Source: Meiothermus granaticius NBRC 107808 (GTDB lineage Bacteria; Deinococcota; Deinococci; Deinococcales; Thermaceae). Taken from it: a stretch of 39,087 nt of DNA. The notes under the pieces were generated by a model that ran no database searches, was not told the origin of the DNA, and was given only the letters and a program-made list of their open reading frames with translations. Positions 17,082 to 28,033 of this stretch are shown here, piece by piece (the first letter of the stretch is position 1; every line of letters starts with the position of its first letter). A program made the translations under genes and the position numbers. The DNA is taken from contig NZ_QWLB01000031.1 in assembly GCF_003574355.1 (NCBI RefSeq), positions 1 to 39,087 of the forward strand, read 5' to 3'.

Positions 17082-18050
17082 ATGGAGATAGAGCGTTTGT
17101 TGGTGCTCGAGGTGGCTCGGGTGACCGAGCAGGCTGCGCTGGCAGCTAGCCGATTGGCTGGGATGGGCGACAAAAAAGCGGTGGACGCGGCTGGAACTGA
17201 GGCCATGCGCAAGGTGCTCTCCGAGTTGCCCATTCGCGGTACGGTGGTGATTGGCGAAGGGGAGATGGATGAAGCCCCCATGCTCTATATCGGGGAGGAG
17301 TTGGGAACCGGCGGGCCTGAGGTGGATATCGCTGTAGACCCCGTAGAGGGCACCAACATCACCGCCAAGGGCTTGCCCAACTCGATCACGGTCATTGCCC
17401 TGAGCGAGAAGGGGGGGCTGCTCCATGCCCCGGACATGTACATGGACAAGCTGGTGGTAGGGCCTCCGGCGGCGGGGAAGGTTAACCTGGATTTCCCAGT
17501 CGAGGCCAACCTGCAAATCGTGGCGGATTCCCTGGATCGCCGGGTTGAAGACCTGGTGGTGGTGGTCTTGGACCGTCCCCGGCACGAGAAGCTGATCCAC
17601 GAGATCCGTAAGGCCGGGGCCCGAGTCAAACTCATCAATGAGGGCGATGTGGTGGCGGCGGTAGCGGTGGCCATTCGGGGAACCGGGGTACACGCCTTGA
17701 TGGGCAGTGGAGGGGCTCCAGAGGGGGTTTTGGCTGCAGCCGCGCTGAAATGCTTGGGGGGAGGCATCCAAGGGCGTTTCCTACCCCAATCGGAAGCGGA
17801 GCGCGAGCGCCTGCGCAGCATGGGGGCCGATGAGAAGAGGATCTACCATACCCAAGATTTAGCCCATGGCCATCAGATCGTTTTCGCGGCCACCGGCATT
17901 ACCGACGGGGATATCCTGCAGGGGGTGCGCTACTTTGGTGGGGGTGCCCGTACCCACTCCATTGTGATGGGGTATGCCACCAAGGTGGTGCGCTTCATGG
18001 ACAGCATCCACCTGATGGAGAGCGGGGCCAGGGTCAATATCCGGGTCTGA
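17082..18050 (+). CDS. glpX: Fructose-1,6-bisphosphatase class II
   Basis: The 322-aa protein has the GlpX hallmarks: [16 protein letters not shown] (28-43), [11 protein letters not shown] (58-68), DPVEGTN (86-92) and [10 protein letters not shown]. It dephosphorylates fructose-1,6-bisphosphate for gluconeogenesis using Mg2+/Mn2+ coordinated by these acidic loops. The length is normal. The start at ATG 17082 lacks a ribosome binding site and fits a leaderless transcript. The stop TGA directly abuts the stop of the convergent gene (TGATCA). Confidence 0.96.
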   Translation: MEIERLLVLEVARVTEQAALAASRLAGMGDKKAVDAAGTEAMRKVLSELPIRGTVVIGEGEMDEAPMLYIGEELGTGGPEVDIAVDPVEGTNITAKGLPNSITVIALSEKGGLLHAPDMYMDKLVVGPPAAGKVNLDFPVEANLQIVADSLDRRVEDLVVVVLDRPRHEKLIHEIRKAGARVKLINEGDVVAAVAVAIRGTGVHALMGSGGAPEGVLAAAALKCLGGGIQGRFLPQSEAERERLRSMGADEKRIYHTQDLAHGHQIVFAATGITDGDILQGVRYFGGGARTHSIVMGYATKVVRFMDSIHLMESGARVNIRV

Positions 18051-18488
18051 TCAGAACCCGATGTTTACCCCAATAGAACCCCCCAGCCCAAACGCTGGGC
18101 TGGGCTGAAAATAAAAAATAGGGTGGGCCTCCACAAAAATGCCCACCAGGGGCAGCCCTAGGTTCAGGTAGGTTCCGATGACCCCTCGAGCCCCCGCTGT
18201 GCCGCGATTGATCAGCGAGAGGGCATCCCCTGAACCAAAGAAAAGCCCTGCCCCGGCGTAGACATCGGTCAGGGGGATGTTGACCAAAGCATCTACCCCC
18301 CCGCCAAAGGACGTTCCACCGCTGCTCAAAAAGTTCAGCCCGGCATAGGCCCGCCCATCCAGCAGGAAGGGGATTAGTGGGAGGCGCACTCCGGCGTTGA
18401 TCCCAAAGGGGCTTCCCAAGCTGACCTGCAGGCTTTGGGCCAAGGCCGGGGTTAGCAGGAGCATCAGCACAATCACTAACTTCTTCAT
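18051..18488 (-). CDS. Small outer-membrane beta-barrel-type protein of unknown function
   Basis: The 145-aa product has a signal peptide (MKKLVIVLMLLLTPALAQS), then alternating hydrophobic and glycine-rich stretches. It ends in GGSIGVNIGF, with the terminal Phe typical of outer-membrane barrel strands. I do not recognise a named family. A barrel of about 125 residues would have eight strands at most. A good ribosome site (GGAGGTTGAG) precedes the ATG. TATACT at 18523-18528 on the minus strand may be its -10 box, although no -35 is seen. Co-transcription from asd, whose stop is 45 nt upstream, is the alternative. Confidence 0.7.
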   Translation of the reverse strand: MKKLVIVLMLLLTPALAQSLQVSLGSPFGINAGVRLPLIPFLLDGRAYAGLNFLSSGGTSFGGGVDALVNIPLTDVYAGAGLFFGSGDALSLINRGTAGARGVIGTYLNLGLPLVGIFVEAHPIFYFQPSPAFGLGGSIGVNIGF

Positions 18489-18533
18489 CTCAACCTCCAG
18501 GCGATCAGGGTCTTAGGGCCAAAGTATACGGGG

Positions 18534-19553
18534 TTAAGCTGAGCGTAGGGCTTGCCGGAATTGGGGCCGCTCGAGCAACAACTCGGCGATCTGCACCGCA
18601 TTGAGCGCCGCCCCTTTGAGCAATTGATCCCCCGCTACGAAGAAGTCCAGCCCGTTGTCGAAAACCAGGTTCTTGCGGATGCGCCCCACCTCGACGGGAT
18701 ATTTGCCGGTTGCGGTGTGGGGCAGTGGATAACGTCCATTCGCCGGGTCATCCACCAGCTCCACCCCTGGGGCCCCGGCCAGCACCTCTCGAGCGGCCTC
18801 CGGCGTCACCGGACGCTCGAACTCCACGCTCACCGCTTCGGAGTGGACCCGCAAGGTGGGCACGCGCACCGCCGTACAGGAGACCTTAATGGAGGGATTA
18901 TTCAGGATTTTCTGCGTTTCCCACAGTACCTTCATTTCCTCCTTGGTGTAGCCGTTCTCCTGGAAGCTATCGATCTGGGGGATCACGTTGAAAGGCAGCG
19001 GGTGGGCAAAGGTTCGGTTGATCATCGGCTGGCCCTCTAGGAAGGCTCGAGTGCCCTCGAGCAGCTCCTGCATCCCGCTGGCCCCCGCTCCCGAAGCGCT
19101 TTGGTAGGTGCTCACGATCACCCGCCTGGCCCCAAAAGCCTTGTGCAGCGGATACAGGGCCATCAGTAGGATGGCGGTGGTGCAGTTGGGGTTGGCGATA
19201 AGCCGAGCCTCTGGTTGGAGCGCGTGGGCATTAATTTCCGGCACGATCAGGGGAACATCTGGGTCGTAGCGGAATGCCGAGGAGTTGTCAATCACCACCG
19301 ACTGTTGGGTCCAGACCGGGGCATATCGCTTGGAGAGGCTCCCTCCCGCACTGGCCAACACCACCTCCACCGGCAGCGGCCCTTCGGGCAGGGGCTCGAT
19401 GGCCCATTCCTCGCCTCGGAAGCGCATGGTTTTGCCCGCGCTGCGGCTCGAGGCATAGAGCCGCAGTTCCGATACGGGGAATTCGCGCTCCTCCAACACC
19501 TTGAGGAGTTCTTGTCCAACCGCCCCTGTAGCTCCAACGATTCCCAGCTTCAT
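18534..19553 (-). CDS. asd: Aspartate-semialdehyde dehydrogenase
   Basis: The 339-aa NADP-dependent enzyme makes aspartate semialdehyde from aspartyl phosphate, the branch point to lysine, threonine and methionine. GATGAVG (7-13) is the nucleotide-binding loop, ANPNCTTA (120-127) holds the catalytic Cys124, and the conserved His region is [22 protein letters not shown] lies 5 nt before the ATG. The six-U tract of an intrinsic terminator ends only 3 nt before this ribosome site, and a threonine-rich leader ORF lies upstream, so expression is probably attenuated (see the separate entries). Confidence 0.96.
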   Translation of the reverse strand: MKLGIVGATGAVGQELLKVLEEREFPVSELRLYASSRSAGKTMRFRGEEWAIEPLPEGPLPVEVVLASAGGSLSKRYAPVWTQQSVVIDNSSAFRYDPDVPLIVPEINAHALQPEARLIANPNCTTAILLMALYPLHKAFGARRVIVSTYQSASGAGASGMQELLEGTRAFLEGQPMINRTFAHPLPFNVIPQIDSFQENGYTKEEMKVLWETQKILNNPSIKVSCTAVRVPTLRVHSEAVSVEFERPVTPEAAREVLAGAPGVELVDDPANGRYPLPHTATGKYPVEVGRIRKNLVFDNGLDFFVAGDQLLKGAALNAVQIAELLLERPQFRQALRSA

Positions 19554-19567
19554 GGCATCCTCCTAAT

Positions 19568-19591
19568 AAAAAACCCGCCACACAGGCGGGC
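19568..19591 (-). terminator. Terminator/attenuator hairpin directly before asd
   Basis: On the minus strand CCCGCC-TGTGT-GGCGGG is followed by TTTTTT, then ATT and the asd AGGAGG. It is a textbook intrinsic terminator placed in the asd leader. It could also end the glyS transcript. The upstream segment ACCCGC (leader-ORF codons 7-8) can pair with the terminator's 3' arm GCGGGT and might act as antiterminator. Confidence 0.8.
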
Positions 19592-19615
19592 GCGACAACC
19601 CTTTCGAGTTGCCGC

Positions 19616-19642
19616 TTAGCGGGTAGTGGTATACCAAACCAT
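19616..19642 (-). CDS. Putative threonine-rich leader peptide of asd
   Basis: The eight-codon ORF reads M-V-W-Y-T-T-T-R followed by TAA. Three Thr codons (ACC ACT ACC) stand one codon before the stop, and threonine is an end product of the pathway that asd serves. The ATG lies 8 nt after a -10 box, so it would be translated from a nearly leaderless mRNA. A hairpin GCGGCAAC/GTTGTCGC begins just after the stop, and the terminator follows. This is the layout of ribosome-mediated attenuation. Translation itself is unproven. Confidence 0.5.
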   Translation of the reverse strand: MVWYTTTR

Positions 19643-19650
19643 TAGCCTAG

Positions 19651-19679
19651 ACCTTACCTGGAGTTGCGGAGAAAGTCAA
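19651..19679 (-). promoter_or_regulatory. Promoter of the asd leader
   Basis: TTGACT (19674-19679) and TAAGGT (19651-19656) are separated by 17 nt on the minus strand. The -35 box matches consensus at five of six positions and the -10 box fits TAnnnT. It lies just after the glyS stop (19693) and would start transcription within a few nt of the leader ORF. Confidence 0.65.
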
Positions 19680-19692
19680 TGCAGGCTAGGGT

Positions 19693-21216
19693 TTAGCGCA
19701 AGCGTTCTTGGAGGTAGGCCGCCAGTTCCCTTACCGCCACCCGCTCCTGCTGCATGGTATCGCGGTCCCGCACGGTCACGGTGTCCTGGAGGCGGGTGCT
19801 GCCGTCCTGGGATTTGCCGATGGTGTCGTAGTCCACCGTCACGCAAAAGGGGGTCCCCACCTCGTCGTGGCGTCGGTAGGCTTTGCCGATATTGCCGGTG
19901 TCCTCGTAGAGAACCCGTCCCAAACCCAGCCCCTGGAGCATGCGCTTTAAATCCTTGGCGTAGCCGGTGATCTCCTCCTTGTTTTTGGCCAGGGGGATCA
20001 CCGCCACCTTGATGGGGGCCAGATGGGGCTTGAACTTGAGCACGATGCGCTCCTCACCGCTCTCGAGCCGTTCCTTGGTATAGGCTTGGGAGAGCACCGC
20101 CAAGACCCCCCGGTCTACCCCAGCTGAGGGTTCGATCACAAAGGGCACAAACCACTTTTTGGTTTGTTCGTCCTGTACGGCCAGCCGGGCGGTGGAGTCG
20201 GGGTTTTCCATCACTCGAGCCTGAAGGTCAAGCTCAGCCTGGCCTTTGGTGTGGGAGCCCAGATCGTAATCGGAGCGGTTTGCGATGCCTTCAATCTCCT
20301 CAAAGCCCAGCGTGGGGTAGTTGTACATCAGATCAAAGGTGCGCTTGGAGTAGTGGGCCAGATCCTCCTTGGGTACGTCCAGCACGTGGATTTGCTGCCG
20401 TGGGAGGCCCTGGGCCTCCCACCAAGTGAGCCGGGCCTCGAGCCAGCGCTGATGCCACTCCTCGTCGGTGCCCGGTCGGACAAAGAACTCGATCTCCATC
20501 TGCTCGAACTCCCGTACCCGGAAGATGAAGTTGCGCGGGGTGATCTCGTTGCGGAAGGCCTTGCCGATCTGGGCGATGCCAAAGGGCAGCCGCCGGGCCG
20601 TGGAGTCCAACACGTTCTTGAAGTTCACGAAGATGCCTTGGGCGGTTTCAGGGCGCAGGTAGCCATAGGAATCCTCATCGGCTACCGGGCCGATGGTGGT
20701 CTTGAACATCATGTTGAAAGGCCGTGGGGGGGTCCAGTCACCGGGCGCACCATCGGCGGGGTCTACGACCTGGGCGGCCTTCATGGCCTCAGCGGCTCGT
20801 TCGGGCTCGGCCATAATCGCCGCGACCAGAGCGCTCAGGTTCTCAGCCTCTGTAACCCCAAGGGCCTGGGCCACGGCGGCGGCCACCCCCGGCTTTTGCT
20901 CTTTGAGCAGATGGTCGAGGCGGTAGCGTTTTTTGGAGATCCGGTTGTCAATCAGAGGGTCGGAGAAGGTGGCCTCGTGTCCGGAGTAGCGCAGCACCAG
21001 GCGGTGGGTCAGGATGCTCGAGTCCAACCCCTCCATGTCGTCGCGTTCATAAACATTGGCCCGCCACCAGGCCGCTTTGAGGTTGTTTTTGAGCTCTACC
21101 CCCAAGGGCCCATAATCGTAGGTGCCTTGCAGGCCACCGTAGAGGTCGGAACCGGGGAAGATGAAGCCCCGGCGCTTGGCTAAAGAAACCAGCTCGTCCA
21201 TTGTCTCAGCAGGCAT
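19693..21216 (-). CDS. glyS: Glycine--tRNA ligase (class II, homodimeric type)
   Basis: The 507-aa protein is the eukaryote/Thermus-type Gly[22 protein letters not shown] at the N-terminus, [14 protein letters not shown], motif 2 region [20 protein letters not shown], and an anticodon-binding domain at the C-terminus ([13 protein letters not shown]). It charges tRNA-Gly with glycine. Thermus GlyRS has almost the same length (about 506 aa). The ATG at 21216 follows GGAGG. The frame stays open upstream, but that part is the T-box leader and not protein. Control is by the T-box described separately. Confidence 0.96.
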   Translation of the reverse strand: MPAETMDELVSLAKRRGFIFPGSDLYGGLQGTYDYGPLGVELKNNLKAAWWRANVYERDDMEGLDSSILTHRLVLRYSGHEATFSDPLIDNRISKKRYRLDHLLKEQKPGVAAAVAQALGVTEAENLSALVAAIMAEPERAAEAMKAAQVVDPADGAPGDWTPPRPFNMMFKTTIGPVADEDSYGYLRPETAQGIFVNFKNVLDSTARRLPFGIAQIGKAFRNEITPRNFIFRVREFEQMEIEFFVRPGTDEEWHQRWLEARLTWWEAQGLPRQQIHVLDVPKEDLAHYSKRTFDLMYNYPTLGFEEIEGIANRSDYDLGSHTKGQAELDLQARVMENPDSTARLAVQDEQTKKWFVPFVIEPSAGVDRGVLAVLSQAYTKERLESGEERIVLKFKPHLAPIKVAVIPLAKNKEEITGYAKDLKRMLQGLGLGRVLYEDTGNIGKAYRRHDEVGTPFCVTVDYDTIGKSQDGSTRLQDTVTVRDRDTMQQERVAVRELAAYLQERLR

Positions 21217-21222
21217 AGGGTC

Positions 21223-21440
21223 CTCCACGCCGGGGAAAAGAAAACGCCCCCGGCAGCGTGTCTGCCTGGGGACGAAAGGCGCTCCTGAGCAGGGCGCGTT
21301 TCGCGGTTCCACCCCAGTTCCCAGGGTTTTCCCCTGAGCCCTTTGAGTTGCGTTGGCCCGTGGGCTTATTTCGCTGCCGTTCTCCTGGCTCTGACCGCTT
21401 GGCTCACACCCTCCCAAGCTCGCTGCAACACGGGGCCGAT
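21223..21440 (-). ncRNA. T-box leader (tRNA-Gly-sensing riboswitch) of glyS
   Basis: On the minus strand the leader holds GGGGTGGAACCGCG (about 21302-21315), matching the T-box consensus AGGGUGGNACCGCG. The variable base is A, so the bulge reads UGGA and pairs with UCCA. That fits tRNA-Gly, whose discriminator base is U in bacteria. An antiterminator arm (AAACGCGCC) follows, then an intrinsic terminator and the glyS ribosome site. GGC, a glycine codon, occurs in AACGGCAGC at about 21374-21382 and could be the specifier, but I did not fold Stem I. Uncharged tRNA-Gly would allow read-through into glyS. Confidence 0.85.
21236..21271 (-). terminator. T-box terminator before glyS
   Basis: CCCC-A-GGCAG and CTGCC-G-GGGG form a stem with one internal mismatch and a 5-nt loop, followed on the minus strand by CGTTTTCTTTT. 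It lies between the T-box sequence and the glyS start, as expected for a transcriptional T-box. Confidence 0.85.
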
Positions 21441-21807
21441 GCCCTATACTTGAGGTTGAACACCAGGGTACTCCTGCGAATCAACGCGCCCCCATCTTGG
21501 CGCACGCCACGGGGCCTCGTCAATATGGTTGAGGGGTGCGCTCCCCTGAATTGCCGATCCGCCCCTCCTCACTCAAGCCGGTATGACCTAAAGGCCGAGA
21601 CGAACCGGATTGCCGTGGGGCAGGGGCCAAAGCCGTCGGGGCCGTCCTGCCGTAACGCCCGGGTTGCGTTTAGATTGCGCTAAGGCTTTACGAGCCGACC
21701 GGTTAAGATGTGGCGCAAATACCTAAAAAACTCGGGTCATACTGTATTATTGAGCTACGGATGCAAGGTTCTCTGAAGGCCTATCATAGAGATCTGGGGG
21801 TGCTGTT
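21441..21807 (+). promoter_or_regulatory. Intergenic region between the glyS T-box and clpC
   Basis: This 367-nt divergent region must hold both promoters. On the minus side TATAGG (about 21443-21448) may be the glyS -10. On the plus side TATTAT (21745-21750) is the best -10 candidate for clpC, but no good -35 is seen 16-18 nt upstream. No CIRCE or CtsR-type operator is recognisable. Open frames across 21258-21683 lack protein character. From about 21480 to 21700 I see no feature. Confidence 0.3.
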
Positions 21808-24012
<2,205 letters not shown>

Positions 24013-24025
24013 CGGAGGGCGCTCG

Positions 24026-24057
24026 GCGTCGAACGCTGGCAACCTAGCGTTCGACGC
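24026..24057 (+). terminator. Hairpin between clpC and radA
   Basis: A perfect 12-bp stem is formed by GCGTCGAACGCT (24026-24037) and AGCGTTCGACGC (24046-24057) with an 8-nt loop. Only TGACTGATTTGT follows, so the U-tract is poor. It may be a partial terminator or an mRNA-stabilising element between the two genes. Confidence 0.5.
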
Positions 24058-24083
24058 TGACTGATTTGTCCCCAACCTCAGGT

Positions 24084-25379
24084 ATGGCCAAGATCACCGC
24101 TCAATACCGCTGCGCCGAGTGTGGCTACAAATCGGTGAAGGTTTTGGGGCGCTGTCCCAACTGTGGGGCCTGGGACAGCTTCAAGGAGGAGGCTTCGAGG
24201 GGCGGCCCTCGCGCAGAGGCCCGGCCTCAGGCCAACCTCGAGGCCCTGACCAAGCTGGCCGGGGTTTCCGCAGACGCAGAGGCCCGTTTCGACAGCGGCA
24301 TCGGTGAGCTGGACCGGGTGCTGGGCGGGGGCTTCGTTCCGGGCGAGGTGCTGCTGTTGGGCGGCGAGCCGGGGGTGGGGAAGAGCACCCTTTTGCTGCA
24401 GGTGGCACACCGGATGCTCGAGACCGGTAGGCGGGTGGTATATCTGGCGGGCGAGGAGTCACCGGGCCAGATCCGGCTTCGGGCCGAACGCCTGGGAATT
24501 TCGGGCGAGCTCGAGCTGCTGCGCGAAACCCGCCTCGAACCCCTACTGGCGACGCTCGAGGCCGCCCCCCCAGACTTCCTGGTGGTGGATTCAGTACAGA
24601 CCCTAGAGACGGCCTCGGCAGCGGGTTCGCTGGTCGCCGTGCGCGATTCCACCGCGGCCTTGACCCGCTTTTCCAAGGGCAGCGGGATGACCACGGTGCT
24701 GGTCGGGCACGTGACCAAAGAGGGGATTGTGGCCGGGCCCAAGGTAATTGAGCACATGGTGGACTGCACCCTTTACCTCGAGACCGCCGGTAACTTCCGG
24801 GTACTGCGCTCGGCCAAGAACCGCTTCGGCCCGGTGGGGGAGATGGGGGTGTTTCAGATGCTCCACGAGGGGATGGAGGAGGTGCCTAACCCCTCCGCCG
24901 CCTTCCTGGCGGAGCGTCCGGTGGGTGCGCCCGGTTCGGTGGTGGCGCTGGCCCTTTCGGGAGAGCGGGCCCTGGCCCTGGAGGTGCAAGCACTCGCGGC
25001 CAGAACGCCGTTTCCTGCCCCCAAGCGGGTTTCTCAGGGGCTGGATTCCCGGCGGGTGGACGTGGTGCTGGCGGTGCTCGAGCGTCGCCTAGGGCTGCAA
25101 CTCGGCAACCTCGACATCTATGTCAATCTGGCCGGGGGGTTGCGCGTGTTTGACCCCGGTCTGGACTTGGCGGTGGGGCTTGCGGTGTATTCTGCGGTGA
25201 TGGGTAGGGCTATTCCAGATGCGGTAGCCGCGGTGGGTGAGGTGGGGTTGGCCGGAGAACTGCGCAGCGTGGAGGGTCTGGAACGTCGGCTGCGAGAGGG
25301 TCGGCGGGCGGGGTTCCATCGCTTGGTGCATCCCCCCGAGTTTCGCAGCCTCGAGAAGGCCCTGGAGAAGCTGCTATGA
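24084..25379 (+). CDS. radA: DNA repair protein RadA (Sms)
   Basis: The 431-aa protein has a zinc finger (Cys10, Cys13, Cys24, Cys27), a RecA-like ATPase with GGEPGVGKS (93-101), the RadA signature KNRFGP (245-250) and a C-terminal Lon-protease-like domain. RadA drives branch migration during recombination and helps process stalled forks and transforming DNA. The ATG at 24084 starts the conserved N-terminus [10 protein letters not shown], and a slightly longer frame is less likely. It overlaps the next gene by ATGA, and the pair clpC-radA-PIN protein is a familiar grouping in several phyla. Confidence 0.96.
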   Translation: MAKITAQYRCAECGYKSVKVLGRCPNCGAWDSFKEEASRGGPRAEARPQANLEALTKLAGVSADAEARFDSGIGELDRVLGGGFVPGEVLLLGGEPGVGKSTLLLQVAHRMLETGRRVVYLAGEESPGQIRLRAERLGISGELELLRETRLEPLLATLEAAPPDFLVVDSVQTLETASAAGSLVAVRDSTAALTRFSKGSGMTTVLVGHVTKEGIVAGPKVIEHMVDCTLYLETAGNFRVLRSAKNRFGPVGEMGVFQMLHEGMEEVPNPSAAFLAERPVGAPGSVVALALSGERALALEVQALAARTPFPAPKRVSQGLDSRRVDVVLAVLERRLGLQLGNLDIYVNLAGGLRVFDPGLDLAVGLAVYSAVMGRAIPDAVAAVGEVGLAGELRSVEGLERRLREGRRAGFHRLVHPPEFRSLEKALEKLL

Positions 25380-26446
25380 ACCTGCTGCAATTGCTCCTCT
25401 ATGCCTTGTTTGCCTTTGCGGGATACCGGCTGGGGCTGATGCTGGAGTCGGTGCCCTGGCTGGGTGGCGGGCCCGAGAACTTGAGCAACCTCAACCGTCT
25501 GTATCTGGGGGTGGTGGGGTTGCTGGTGGGGTTTTTGCTGATCCCTCGCTTGGCCCATGGGCTCGAGCGGCGCTGGGAAGCGGTTCGGGCTTGGTTTAAA
25601 GCGTTGCCTCCAGAGGTCGGAGTGGCGGTGACGGTGGCCTCAGGTTTAGGCCTTCTGATCTCGGTGCTCCTGACCAACCTGCTCAACCAGATTCCGGGGT
25701 TTCTGCCCATCCATTCGCTCATCATTGCCGCGGTATTGGTGATGTCGCTGTCGGCGTTTGCGGTGGTTAATCGCGAATACTTTCGTCTGGTACGTCCGAC
25801 CCCACCCCCGACCCCCAAGCTGCGGGGGGGGAAGGTGCTGGATACCTCGGTGCTGATTGACGGGCGCATCGCCGATGTGGCCGAGATGGGGTTTTTGGAG
25901 GGGCCTTTGCTGGCTCCTCGGCAGGTGCTGCGCGAGCTGCAGATCTTTTCGGACTCCCCTGACCCACAGAAACGGGCCAAGGGGCGGCGGGGCTTGGATA
26001 CCCTCGAGCGACTCAAGCTCACGGTGGGGTTAGAGGTGATGGAGACCCAAGAGACCGATGACCCCGTAGACGACCAGATCCTGAGCGAGGCCAAGAAGAT
26101 TGGGGCCATGCTGGTCACCAACGATCATGCCCTGGCCCAGCTCTCCCGCATTTACGGGGTGCGGACCCTTTCGATCCAGGCCTTGGCCTCGGTGCTGCGT
26201 ACCCCACTGCAGCAGGGGGATCAGCTGAGCATCACCATCGTGAAGGAGGGTAAGGAGCCGGGTCAGGGGGTGGGCTACCTCGAGGATGGCACCATGATCG
26301 TGGTGGACGATGCCCTGCCGTATAAAGGGAAAGAAATTCCGGTGGTGATTACCCAGGCCATCCAGACCCAGGTTGGGCGTCTGCTCTTCGGTAAGCTCCA
26401 GAGCGTGCTCGAGGCTCCTCCGCTGCGCAAAGGGGAACCCCACTAG
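25376..26446 (+). CDS. Membrane PIN-TRAM domain protein (YacL-like)
   Basis: The 356-aa protein has four hydrophobic segments (about 5-21, 43-60, 82-105, 112-132), a PIN nuclease domain with acidic residues Asp156 (LDTSVL), Asp162, Asp232/233 and Asp250 (VTNDHAL), and a TRAM domain (about 281-342). The PIN residues are intact, so a metal-dependent RNase activity is plausible, with TRAM providing RNA binding at the membrane. The biological role is poorly known. The start overlaps the radA stop, so the two are coupled. Confidence 0.9.
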   Translation: MNLLQLLLYALFAFAGYRLGLMLESVPWLGGGPENLSNLNRLYLGVVGLLVGFLLIPRLAHGLERRWEAVRAWFKALPPEVGVAVTVASGLGLLISVLLTNLLNQIPGFLPIHSLIIAAVLVMSLSAFAVVNREYFRLVRPTPPPTPKLRGGKVLDTSVLIDGRIADVAEMGFLEGPLLAPRQVLRELQIFSDSPDPQKRAKGRRGLDTLERLKLTVGLEVMETQETDDPVDDQILSEAKKIGAMLVTNDHALAQLSRIYGVRTLSIQALASVLRTPLQQGDQLSITIVKEGKEPGQGVGYLEDGTMIVVDDALPYKGKEIPVVITQAIQTQVGRLLFGKLQSVLEAPPLRKGEPH

Positions 26447-26452
26447 AGGGGC

Positions 26453-26458
26453 TATAAT
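26453..26458 (+). promoter_or_regulatory. -10 box of the polyamine-type binding protein gene
   Basis: A perfect TATAAT stands 15 nt before the GTG start, just after the PIN-TRAM stop. No good -35 box is seen. The predicted transcript would begin at about GGGGGT, which can also serve as ribosome site. Confidence 0.5.
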
Positions 26459-26473
26459 TCCTTGGGGGTACCT

Positions 26474-27502
26474 GTGAAGAAATGGATTGGAATTTTCGTT
26501 CTGGCCGCACTTCTCAGCGCTTGTGGCCCTAAGGGTAAGGCCGAACTGCACCTGCTCAACTGGTCGGACTACATGCCGGAGAGCGTGATCAAGGATTTTG
26601 AGAACCGCGAAAAGGTCAAGGTGATCCTGGACACCTACGATTCTCCAGAGGCCATGCTCTCCAAACTCAAGGCTGGGGCGGACAGCGAATACGACCTGGT
26701 GATCACCTCGGACTACTTGGTGGGGCAGATGGCCAGAGACAACACCATCCGCACCTTGGATAAGTCCAAAATCCCCAACTTCAAGAACCTCGAGCCCCAA
26801 TTTGCCGACCCCGGCTTCGATCCTGGAAGCGCCCACAGCGTGGTCTATCAATGGGGCACGACCGGGCTGGCCTACCGGGAGGACCTGGTCAAGGGGCCGG
26901 TGGACAGCTGGGCGGTACTTTTTGATCCGGCGAAAAAGGTGGGGGATTTCCTATTGCTGGATGAGATGCGCGAACAAGTGGGGGCGGCCCTCAAATACCT
27001 CGGGGACTCGGTCAACAGCACCGACCCTACCCAGCTCGCTGCGGCTGAGCGGCTGTTGATTGATGCCAAGCGCCGCAGCAAAGGCTTTGCCGGCGGAACC
27101 GAGATTCGTAACCGCCTGTTGGCCGGGGATATTGCGGTGGGCCCGGCCTATTCCGGAGACATCATCAGTGCCCAAGCCGACAACCCCAAGCTCAAATACG
27201 TGATCCCCAAGGAAGGGGCGACCATCTGGGCGGATAGCCTGATGATCCTTTCCAAGGCCCCTAACCCCGATCTGGCCTACAAGTTCATCAACTACCTGCT
27301 CGAGCCCGATGTGGCTGCGGAGGTCTCCAACAACATCGGCTATGCCACCCCGGTCGCGGCCGCTATGCCCAAAATCAAGGATAAGGACAACCCCTTGGTG
27401 TATCCGAATGCCCAGATTCGCAGCAGGCTCGAGTTTATCCACGACTTGGGTGCCAACAACGATGCCTACAACAAGATCTGGGCGGATGTGAAGGCCAAAT
27501 AA
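26474..27502 (+). CDS. Polyamine-type ABC transporter substrate-binding lipoprotein
   Basis: The 342-aa protein starts at GTG with a lipoprotein signal peptide, MKKWIGIFVLAALLSAC, where the lipobox Cys17 becomes the lipidated N-terminus. LHLLNWSDYMPESVIKDFE is characteristic of the PotD/PotF family that binds spermidine or putrescine. YDLVITSDYLV and QWGTTGLAYRED continue the usual pattern. No permease or ATPase gene is nearby, so the transporter partners lie elsewhere. The ligand is inferred from the family only. A TTG four codons earlier is possible but gives a poorer signal peptide. Confidence 0.9.
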   Translation: MKKWIGIFVLAALLSACGPKGKAELHLLNWSDYMPESVIKDFENREKVKVILDTYDSPEAMLSKLKAGADSEYDLVITSDYLVGQMARDNTIRTLDKSKIPNFKNLEPQFADPGFDPGSAHSVVYQWGTTGLAYREDLVKGPVDSWAVLFDPAKKVGDFLLLDEMREQVGAALKYLGDSVNSTDPTQLAAAERLLIDAKRRSKGFAGGTEIRNRLLAGDIAVGPAYSGDIISAQADNPKLKYVIPKEGATIWADSLMILSKAPNPDLAYKFINYLLEPDVAAEVSNNIGYATPVAAAMPKIKDKDNPLVYPNAQIRSRLEFIHDLGANNDAYNKIWADVKAK

Positions 27503-27568
27503 GCCCTCCTGGCTGGACCCTAAAAGCCCATTGAGGACCCACTAACCCGGTTCACGCCCTGGCTTGTC

Positions 27569-27580
27569 TATACTGAATTT
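27569..27580 (+). promoter_or_regulatory. Likely leaderless promoter of the cytochrome c gene
   Basis: TATACT (27569-27574) is followed by exactly 6 nt (GAATTT) and then the ATG, with no Shine-Dalgarno sequence. The spacing equals that at recG and glpX. A clear -35 box is not seen. Confidence 0.5.
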
Positions 27581-28033
27581 ATGAAACAGCTCGTTTCGTG
27601 GGCCTTATGGGGCCTGTTGGCCTTGGCCACCGCTCAAACTGGGGCGGGGCTATACCAACAAAACTGCGCTTTTTGCCATGGCGACAAGGGCCAGGGCCGC
27701 CCCGGTGCTTTTCCTCCGTTGGCTGGGCATGCTCCAGACTTTCTCCAAATCCCTACTGGCCGGGCTCAGCTCATCAACACCCTGCTCTATGGAATGCAGG
27801 GAGAAATCACCGCCAAAGGGCAGAAGTACAACGGGGTGATGCCCGCCTTCGCCCAACTTCCCGATGAGCAACTGGCCGGGGTGCTGAATTACATCTTGAA
27901 CGCCTGGAGCAACGACAAAGCCCTCCCCTCCGAGTTCAAACCCATCACGGCGGGGGAAATTGCAGCGGCCCGCTCCACCCGCCTGACCCCGCAGCAGGTC
28001 GGGGCGGCTCGAGCCAAGCTCAACCTGCCCTAG
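27581..28033 (+). CDS. Class I c-type cytochrome
   Basis: The 150-aa exported protein has a signal peptide (about 1-19), one haem-binding CAFCH (29-33) and a likely axial Met87 in YNGVMPAF. It is a soluble or weakly anchored mono-haem electron carrier outside the cytoplasmic membrane. A C-terminal tail of about 40 residues goes beyond the haem domain. No oxidase or dehydrogenase gene is adjacent, so its partner is unknown. The gene converges with recG and overlaps it by 4 nt at the stop codons. Confidence 0.93.
   Translation: MKQLVSWALWGLLALATAQTGAGLYQQNCAFCHGDKGQGRPGAFPPLAGHAPDFLQIPTGRAQLINTLLYGMQGEITAKGQKYNGVMPAFAQLPDEQLAGVLNYILNAWSNDKALPSEFKPITAGEIAAARSTRLTPQQVGAARAKLNLP

Noticed and set aside
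21217-21417. N-terminal extension of GlyRS by 67 residues
   Set aside because: The added sequence covers the T-box and its terminator, is not GlyRS-like, and the ATG at 21216 has a good ribosome site and gives the Thermus length.
21258-21683. Open frame of 141 codons on the plus strand
   Set aside because: It lies opposite the T-box leader, has no ribosome site and no recognisable protein features.
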